A program made the position numbers and the translations under genes. The notes under the pieces are model-generated. The model was not told the origin of the DNA. It ran no database searches and saw nothing but the letters and a program-made list of their open reading frames with translations. 64,000 bases of DNA from an uncultured Bacteroidales bacterium (GTDB lineage Bacteria > Bacteroidota > Bacteroidia > Bacteroidales > UBA932), in contig CAKVAS010000001.1 in NCBI GenBank assembly GCA_934725015.1, positions 124,001 to 188,000 on the forward strand, written 5' to 3'. The first letter of the stretch is position 1, and each line of letters starts with the position of its first letter. Below, piece by piece: positions 58,558 to 64,000 of the stretch.

Positions 58558-60732
58558 ATGAGAAGAATCCTCATTTCAACTATGGCGGCATTGGCCGTTA
58601 TGACGGGGTCCGCGCTTACGGCTGCGGCTGACGAGGGCATGTGGCTGCTGCCGCTGCTCGAAAAGATGAATGCGAAGGACATGAAGAAACATGGCTGCAA
58701 GCTTGCGCCGAAACAGATTTACAACGCCGACGGCGTGTCGCTGAAGGACGCCATTGTCCAGTTCGGAGGCGGCTGCACGGGCGAAATCATCTCCGACGAG
58801 GGTCTGCTCGTCACGAACCACCACTGCGGGTATTCGTACATCCAGGCGCTCAGCAGCGTGGAGCACAACTATCTTCAGGACGGATTCTGGGCGATGAACC
58901 GCGGCGAGGAGCTTCCGTGCGACGGTCTCACGGTCACTTTCCTCGAATCAGTGACCGACGTGACGGACATTCTCTCAACGAAGGAGGCGCAGGCACGCGA
59001 GACTTACAAGGACAGCGCGAATGTCGATGTTCTCGTTGCCAAGGCTCTCGCTGACAAGAAAGAGGAACTCGTGAAGGCATCCGACAAGGAGCACGCGCAC
59101 TGCAGCTCGACGGTTGTTCCGTACTACAACGACAACCTCTTCTACCTCATCACCTACAAGATTTACCGCGACGTCCGCTTTGTCGGGGCACCGCCTTCTT
59201 CAATCGGAAAGTTCGGGGCCGACACCGACAACTGGATGTGGCCGCGTCACACCTGCGACTTCTCTATGTTCCGCGTCTATGCCGGAGCCGACAACGAGCC
59301 TGCGGACTACAGCGCCGAAAACGTTCCGCTCAAGCCGAAGAACCATCTGAAAATCTCGCTCAAGGGCGTAAAGGAAGGAGATTTCACCATGATTATGGGC
59401 TATCCGGGACGCACGAACCGCTTCGCGACATCCGACGAGCTGAAGGAGATGCTCGCGGAGAACGACATCCGCATCGAGGCAAGGACGCTGCGTCAGGACA
59501 TTATGATGGAGGATATGCTCGCCGACCCTAAGGTGAAGATTCAGTATGCAAGCAAGTACAGCGGCTCATCGAACGGATGGAAGAAATGGCAGGGAATGAA
59601 ACTGGCTTTTGAGAAACTTGACGTCATCGGGAGGACGATGCTTGAGGAAGACGAGTTCCGCGAGTGGGTCGCGGCGGATGCCGGTCGTACCGGGAAATAC
59701 GGAAAGGCGCTTGATGAAATCGCGGCAGCAGTCGGCGGGGCAAGGGACGCGAGCCTGCTCTCCACATGGCTGTTCGAGACCGTCTATCGCAGTGAAATCA
59801 GCAACATTGCGGCTTCGGCCGTCGCGGCATATGTCTCGACGATGAAGGAGACCTCGGACAGCACTCTCGCGCTCGGGGCGGCAATGGACAGGATGGACGA
59901 GTTCTACAAGGACTACTCACTCCCGACGGACATAAAAATCACCGAGGCCCTTCTCCGTCTCTACCACCAGAGAGTAGATAAGGAGAACTGGATTATTTCA
60001 GATTTCAGCGAAGAACGGCTCCGGGGATATGTCGATACGCTTTTCACGCAGAGCGTGTTCACATCCGAAGAAAAGGCCGTGGAGGCAATCCGCAAGGCCG
60101 AAGCGTCAGAGAACGGAATAATCTCGCTGCGCGAAGACCCGGCGTTCAGGCTCTATCAGGAATTCCTGAAGAAATATTTCGGGCACAATGATGAACTCAA
60201 GACTCTCCGCGCCAAGGCAAACGCGGCAAAGAAGGCCTACACGGCAGGTCTTCTGGAATGGAAAGCAGGACAGCCTTCCTACCCTGACGCGAACTTCACG
60301 ATGAGGCTGACCTACGGCAACGTGATGGGATACTCCCCTGCCGACGCCGTTGAGTACGAGTACTATACGACGCTCGCAGGAGTGATGGAGAAGGAAGACC
60401 CGAACAACTGGGAGTTCGTTGTCCCGGAAAAGTTGAAAGACCTCTATTATGAGAAAGATTTCGGGCAGTACGCGATGAAGGACGGACGCATGGCGACCTG
60501 CTTCCTGAGCAACAACGACATCACGGGAGGCAACTCAGGCTCGCCGATTATGAATGCCAGGGGCGAGCTCATAGGTCTCGCATTCGACGGCAACTGGGAG
60601 TCGATGAGTTCGGACATCATGTTCGAGCCGAATCTCCAGCGCTGCATCAACGTCGATATACGCTATGTGCTTTTCATCGTCGATAAGTTCGGCGGGGCGG
60701 GCTACCTTATAGACGAAATGGACATAAGGTAA
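58558..60732 (+). CDS. S46 family dipeptidyl peptidase, DPP7 type
   Basis: A 724-residue periplasmic serine peptidase (signal peptide about 1-24, ending AAADE). The trypsin-like halves carry the catalytic His in TNHHCGY (about 86-92), Asp in GADTDNWMWPRHTCDF and Ser660 in GGNSGSP. An all-helical regulatory domain is inserted between them. In S46 enzymes the residue in LAFD.NWE sets P1 preference: Arg in DPP11 (Asp/Glu) and Gly in DPP7 (hydrophobic). Here it is Gly (about 678), so DPP7-type specificity is predicted. It releases dipeptides from peptide N-termini for amino-acid use. Confidence 0.94.
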   Translation: MRRILISTMAALAVMTGSALTAAADEGMWLLPLLEKMNAKDMKKHGCKLAPKQIYNADGVSLKDAIVQFGGGCTGEIISDEGLLVTNHHCGYSYIQALSSVEHNYLQDGFWAMNRGEELPCDGLTVTFLESVTDVTDILSTKEAQARETYKDSANVDVLVAKALADKKEELVKASDKEHAHCSSTVVPYYNDNLFYLITYKIYRDVRFVGAPPSSIGKFGADTDNWMWPRHTCDFSMFRVYAGADNEPADYSAENVPLKPKNHLKISLKGVKEGDFTMIMGYPGRTNRFATSDELKEMLAENDIRIEARTLRQDIMMEDMLADPKVKIQYASKYSGSSNGWKKWQGMKLAFEKLDVIGRTMLEEDEFREWVAADAGRTGKYGKALDEIAAAVGGARDASLLSTWLFETVYRSEISNIAASAVAAYVSTMKETSDSTLALGAAMDRMDEFYKDYSLPTDIKITEALLRLYHQRVDKENWIISDFSEERLRGYVDTLFTQSVFTSEEKAVEAIRKAEASENGIISLREDPAFRLYQEFLKKYFGHNDELKTLRAKANAAKKAYTAGLLEWKAGQPSYPDANFTMRLTYGNVMGYSPADAVEYEYYTTLAGVMEKEDPNNWEFVVPEKLKDLYYEKDFGQYAMKDGRMATCFLSNNDITGGNSGSPIMNARGELIGLAFDGNWESMSSDIMFEPNLQRCINVDIRYVLFIVDKFGGAGYLIDEMDIR

Positions 60733-60739
60733 AACCGCC

Positions 60740-60840
60740 TAAAGGGCACGCTTGCTGCGTTGCATTCACAAATTAAATCCTCACAACCACAAGGTTGCTC
60801 CGGTTTAATTTGCTCGTGCGCCTTGCAATCGCACCCTTTA
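60740..60840. repeat. Imperfect 37-bp inverted repeat after the S46 peptidase gene
   Basis: The left arm 60740-60777 starts TAAAGGG and ends CAAATTAAA; the right arm 60804-60840 starts TTTAATTTG and ends CCCTTTA. The arm ends match perfectly and the middles partly. It may act as a terminator and looks like a dispersed repeat. Confidence 0.7.
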
Positions 60841-60869
60841 TGCAATTTTACAATCTAAGTTGTTACAAT

Positions 60870-61973
60870 ATGGTTAGTGAACAGGAAACACTTGAATATC
60901 TGAAGGATGTGCAGCATCCGGCGAAGGGCGACAGGAGCATCGTGGAGCTGGGGATGGTGGAGAAAGTCGCGGTAGAGCCGCTTGAGGGGGAGGCTGTGCG
61001 CGTGAGCGTGACACTCGGCTTCAGCAGGCATCGCGACCCGCTCGCAGAGTATCTCATCGGCAGCGCCAAGGCGGCGCTCATACGCCACTGCCCGGCGGGT
61101 TCAGAGGCGGAAGTGCTCACCGTCATCAAGGAGGAGCCTAAGCCTAAGAAGAAGCCGGGTCTCGACCTCGGTCTTGAGGAACTCGCGAACGTAAGGCACA
61201 TCATCGGGATTGCGTCAGGCAAGGGAGGCGTAGGAAAATCCACCGTCGCCGTGAACCTCGCGGTAGCGCTTGCCCGTCTCGGATACAAGGTGGGGCTGGC
61301 GGACGCGGATGTCTATGGTCCGTCCGTTCCTAAGATGACCGACACCGAACACGAAGTTCCTGGTTCATTCCAGATTCCGGGAGGCGAGCCGGGCGAGGAG
61401 CCGAAGGACGTGATTATGCCGATTGAGAAATACGGCGTGAAATGGATGTCCATCGGCTATTTTGCAAGTCCCGAACAGGCGCTCATCTGGCGAGGTCCGA
61501 TGGCCTGCAACGCGCTGAAACAGATGATTCTGCAGGTCCGCTGGGGCGAGCTGGACTTCCTGCTCATCGATATGCCTCCGGGAACGGGCGACATCCACAT
61601 CAGCCTCGTCCATGACATACCGCTGAGCGGAGCCGTGATAGTCAGCACGCCTCAGGCGGTGGCGCTCGCCGACGTGGAGAAGGGAGTCAATATGTTCCGC
61701 AACGAGAACGTGAACAAACCGATTCTCGGCCTCGTGGAGAACATGGCCTGGTTCACACCGGCGGAACTCCCGCAGAACAAGTACTACATCTTCGGCAAGG
61801 ACGGCGGCAAGGCGATGGCGGAGAAATACGGCATCGACCTCCTCGGTCAGATTCCGCTCGTCCAGAGCATCCGCGAAGACGGCGACAACGGCACCCCGGC
61901 AGCCCTCGGCACCGGTCCCGAATCAGTGGCCTTCCTCACTCTCGCCGAGAAACTCGCCGCCAAGCTCAAGTAA
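60870..61973 (+). CDS. mrp: Mrp/NBP35-type P-loop ATPase, iron-sulfur carrier
   Basis: A 367-residue cytoplasmic protein from the ATG at 60870. The N-terminal MIP18/DUF59 domain (ETLEYLKDVQHPAKGDRSIV) precedes the deviant Walker A loop ASGKGGVGKSTVAVNLA, DADVYGPSVPKM, DMPPGTGDIHISL and the ending LGQIPLVQSIREDGDNG. Bacterial Mrp proteins load or carry Fe-S clusters. The CxxC seen in many Mrp proteins (CPHC) is not present: the segment reads VENMAWFTPAELPQNKYYIFG, so cluster binding may differ here. It stands alone, with an inverted repeat on each side. Confidence 0.92.
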   Translation: MVSEQETLEYLKDVQHPAKGDRSIVELGMVEKVAVEPLEGEAVRVSVTLGFSRHRDPLAEYLIGSAKAALIRHCPAGSEAEVLTVIKEEPKPKKKPGLDLGLEELANVRHIIGIASGKGGVGKSTVAVNLAVALARLGYKVGLADADVYGPSVPKMTDTEHEVPGSFQIPGGEPGEEPKDVIMPIEKYGVKWMSIGYFASPEQALIWRGPMACNALKQMILQVRWGELDFLLIDMPPGTGDIHISLVHDIPLSGAVIVSTPQAVALADVEKGVNMFRNENVNKPILGLVENMAWFTPAELPQNKYYIFGKDGGKAMAEKYGIDLLGQIPLVQSIREDGDNGTPAALGTGPESVAFLTLAEKLAAKLK

Positions 61974-61996
61974 TCCGGGCTGCGACGCACATACAA

Positions 61997-62119
61997 CCGC
62001 GTGGAAAGTCGACAAAAAAAGTGACTTACCGCGCGGTTTGTCTTTCATAACGCTGCGGAAAGTCGAAAAAATATTGACTTTCCGCAGCGTTTATCTTATC
62101 AAACCGCGCGGTAAGTCGA
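61997..62119. promoter_or_regulatory. Alternating half-site array upstream of the DUF234-type ATPase gene
   Basis: Five copies of a 15-16 bp unit alternate in orientation: forward CCGCGTGGAAAGTCGA at 61997, reverse at 62022, forward CGCTGCGGAAAGTCGA at 62051, reverse at 62075, forward CCGCGCGGTAAGTCGA at 62104. The period is 53-54 bp. The copies at 62051 and 62075 form a perfect 16-bp-arm palindrome, and those at 62022 and 62104 an 18-bp-arm one. The last copy sits at the -33 region of the -7 box TAAATTTG (62129-62136). Confidence 0.85.
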
Positions 62120-62128
62120 TATTTTCAT

Positions 62129-62136
62129 TAAATTTG
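62129..62136 (+). promoter_or_regulatory. -7 box of the DUF234-type ATPase gene
   Basis: TAAATTTG is an exact TAnnTTTG, 32 nt ahead of the ATG at 62169. Confidence 0.6.
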
Positions 62137-62168
62137 CAGGCGAGAATACGACTAAACTTTTTACTGCA

Positions 62169-63575
62169 ATGAAGATAATAGGACGAGACGGCGAGATGGA
62201 ACAGCTCCGGAGACTGTATGAGGCACATTCCCCCGAGTTTGTTGTCGTATATGGCAGGAGGCGCGTCGGCAAGACATTTCTGGTAAACCAGTTCTTCAAG
62301 GACAACTTTACATTCAAGGTGACAGGATTGGCAAAAAAGGACAAGAATGCGCAGCTGCTCAACTTCGGCGAGGCGCTCAAGCGGCAAGGATCCCCGCTCT
62401 GTCCGATTCCCCGGAGCTGGAATGAAGCTTTCGGCAGCCTAAGGACGCTGATTGAGAACTCCGGCAAGACAGGAAAAAAAGTAGTGTTCATTGACGAGCT
62501 GCCATGGATGTACACGCCTCGAAGCGAACTCGTCACTGCAATCGAGCATTTCTGGAATGATTGGGGCTGTACCCGCGAGGACTTGCTGCTTATCGTATGC
62601 GGCTCCGCTACATCATGGATAACGAAGAATATCCTCAGAAATAAGGGAGGCCTGCACAATCGCGTGACGTCGAAGATATACCTCCGTCCGTTCAATCTCG
62701 CCGAATGCCGGGATTATCTCACGGAGGCAGGTTTCCGCTATGAAGAGAAAGATATCGCTGAATGTTATATGATTATGGGAGGAATCCCATATTACCTGAG
62801 CCTTCTCGACAAGGGATTTAGCCTCGCGCAGAATGTCGATAGGATGTTTTTCAGGAGAAACGGGAAGCTCGACGGAGAATTTCAGAATCTCTATGCGTCT
62901 CTGTTCGATAACAGCGAGCCGTATCTCAAGGTCATCGAGTCGTTGAGCCGGAGGAATTACGGAATGACCCGGAATGAGATTATCGAGCTGACCGGACTTT
63001 CCGACGGAGGTGGGCTTAGCACAATTCTGGCCGACCTTGACAGTTGCGACATCATCCGGAAATATCGAGCGTTCGGCAAAAAGGAAAATGACGCGATATA
63101 CCAGCTGACGGATTTCTACACAATATTTTACTATAAATTCATCAAAAAGTACGGAACTTCGGACAAGGATTTCTGGGCATATCAGACCGCTACTCCCACG
63201 CACAGCACCTGGGCAGGAATCGCGTTCGAGCAGCTGTGCATTCACCACCACCTCCAAATCGAGAAGAAACTCGGAATATTCGGGATGCTCACAGAAACTT
63301 TCTCTTGGCGCTCAAAGGATGCCCAGATTGACATGGTTATCAAGAGGGCGGACAAGGTGATAAACATCTGCGAGATGAAGTGGTGGGACGGTCCGTTCAC
63401 GATTTCCAGGAAATACCGGGAAGCGTTGGAAGGTAAAATCGAATCCTTCCGCTCCCGGCTGAAAACTCGGCGCACTCTCCACCTCGTGATGGTCACCACC
63501 TTCGGCCTCCGCCACAACGAATACAGTGGCATAGTTCAGAACGAAGTCACGACGCACGATCTTTTCGAGAAATAG
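62169..63575 (+). CDS. AAA ATPase with DUF234-type C-terminus, solitary
   Basis: A 468-residue protein of the archaeal-type ATPase/DUF234 group. Walker A is GRRRVGKT (29-36), Walker B VVFIDELPW (105-113), with VCGSATSWI as sensor. A winged-helix-like region (LSRRNYGMTRNEIIELTGLS) follows, then DUF234 with a PD-(D/E)XK-like pattern near 395-415: DAQIDMVI, then INICEMKWWD, where Asp and Glu-x-Lys are in place. A DNA-directed nuclease or helicase-like role is inferred; the physiological function of the family is not established. It differs from the ATPase at 17089 in sequence but shares the unusual promoter layout. It converges with the GLUG-like gene, stops touching. Confidence 0.9.
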   Translation: MKIIGRDGEMEQLRRLYEAHSPEFVVVYGRRRVGKTFLVNQFFKDNFTFKVTGLAKKDKNAQLLNFGEALKRQGSPLCPIPRSWNEAFGSLRTLIENSGKTGKKVVFIDELPWMYTPRSELVTAIEHFWNDWGCTREDLLLIVCGSATSWITKNILRNKGGLHNRVTSKIYLRPFNLAECRDYLTEAGFRYEEKDIAECYMIMGGIPYYLSLLDKGFSLAQNVDRMFFRRNGKLDGEFQNLYASLFDNSEPYLKVIESLSRRNYGMTRNEIIELTGLSDGGGLSTILADLDSCDIIRKYRAFGKKENDAIYQLTDFYTIFYYKFIKKYGTSDKDFWAYQTATPTHSTWAGIAFEQLCIHHHLQIEKKLGIFGMLTETFSWRSKDAQIDMVIKRADKVINICEMKWWDGPFTISRKYREALEGKIESFRSRLKTRRTLHLVMVTTFGLRHNEYSGIVQNEVTTHDLFEK

Positions 63576-64000
63576 CTATTTCATCTTGATGTCCTGGGCG
63601 TCGTTGCTTTCATCCTTGCCGATGACTGGGAATGAGCCTTCGACTTTGCTGTAGGAGCAGTTCTTTGTCCTGAAAGCGTCACCCGCATGACCTATGAAAA
63701 TGCCTGTGACGCCGGTTCCGGCATCCTGAATATCCCCTATTTTACCACCAAAATGTACCTTTTCATGATTGCCGACCGCAGAACCGTACACTCCGCCGAC
63801 AACATTGTTCTTCTTACCGATGACAGTGCCGAAGACAGCGCAATTCTCAACATTGCTTCCCGCTCCAAGCGAGCCTATGAGACCACCGGCACATACCTCA
63901 TTTTCAGACGTGGAATTAACGTCGGCATAGGACATACAGCCACTGACCTTTGCAAACGCGAATCCAGCCACGCCACCAACATGGAAATCGTTCACACTCC
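63576..64000 (-). CDS. GLUG-like repeat surface protein, C-terminal end only (cut by window edge)
   Basis: About 141 codons are visible and the frame is still open at the window end, so the start lies outside. The sequence is Gly/Ala/Val-rich with repeats of about 25 residues such as VGGVAGFAFAKVSGCMSYAD, AGGLIGSLGAGSNVENCAVF and VGGVYGSAVGNHEKV, the GLUG-motif pattern of adhesin-like surface proteins in Bacteroidota. The end (IGKDESNDAQDIKMK) has no sorting signal that I recognise. Apparent start codons within the visible part are internal. Confidence 0.7.
   Translation of the reverse strand, partial: SVNDFHVGGVAGFAFAKVSGCMSYADVNSTSENEVCAGGLIGSLGAGSNVENCAVFGTVIGKKNNVVGGVYGSAVGNHEKVHFGGKIGDIQDAGTGVTGIFIGHAGDAFRTKNCSYSKVEGSFPVIGKDESNDAQDIKMK

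Overview
The window reads as a chromosome segment of a gut-type Bacteroidales bacterium (Bacteroidota). The evidence is two SusC/SusD outer-membrane glycan-uptake loci, many lipoproteins with fimbrillin-like, DUF4988-like and BACON-like modules, an S46 dipeptidyl peptidase, a C10 protease, and promoters with the Bacteroidota -7 box TAnnTTTG rather than a sigma70 -10 box. Base composition looks like mid-50s percent GC by eye, with visibly AT-richer islands at about 9.5-11.2, 50.8-52.8 and 55.2-55.9 kb. I cannot name genus or species. No rRNA, tRNA, CRISPR array or transposase was seen.

Layout. (1) 1-8982, minus strand: a polysaccharide utilization locus (PUL) with, in transcription order, a GH28-type beta-helix hydrolase, a 50-residue peptide gene, a fimbrillin-like lipoprotein, SusC, SusD and a second SusC-like receptor cut by the window edge. 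(2) 9519-11229, plus strand: an AbiE-type (type IV) toxin-antitoxin pair. (3) 11261-16815: GH3 glycosidase and 2-keto-3-deoxygluconate kinase (minus), divergent from uronate isomerase (plus); with the GH28 this points to pectin or galacturonate use. (4) 16820-18370: a solitary AAA ATPase gene inside elaborate repeats. (5) 18378-42593, minus strand: one 24-kb PUL operon with two GH16, a GH99-like protein, three beta-helix lipoproteins, SusC/SusD, a SusE-like lipoprotein, a 40-residue peptide gene, two GH20 and a GH95-CE15 fusion, with a divergent AraC-family regulator at 42843. (6) 43890-48270, minus: an SLH-like cysteine-rich secreted protein and a BspA-type leucine-rich repeat protein. (7) 48478-61973, mostly plus: an EF-G paralogue with altered G motifs, C10 protease and partner lipoprotein, thioredoxin-like lipoprotein, rsmA, aspS, rnhB, DPP7-type peptidase and an Mrp ATPase. 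(8) 61997-64000: a second solitary ATPase (DUF234 type) behind another repeat array, and the end of a GLUG-like repeat surface protein.

How the parts connect. A palindromic site with half-sites TTCCG/CGGAA exactly 10 bp apart lies at the start of PUL 1, between the kdgK and uxaC promoters, and ahead of PUL 2. I infer one uronate-linked regulon covering both PULs and the intracellular uronate pathway. PUL 2 has an enzyme set (GH16, GH20, GH95) that resembles mucin O-glycan systems, but its fused CE15 glucuronoyl-esterase domain and the shared operator argue for a substrate that also contains uronic acid.

Most interesting signals: two unrelated ATPase genes that each sit behind five half-sites in strict forward-reverse-forward-reverse-forward order ending at the promoter; the three-site operator family; paired tiny genes with a GFAQSG motif, each directly ahead of a fimbrillin-type lipoprotein; long G/C tracts that could phase-vary; 30-bp direct repeats bracketing the C10 protease cassette; and 23-bp-period tandem repeats at gene 3' ends.
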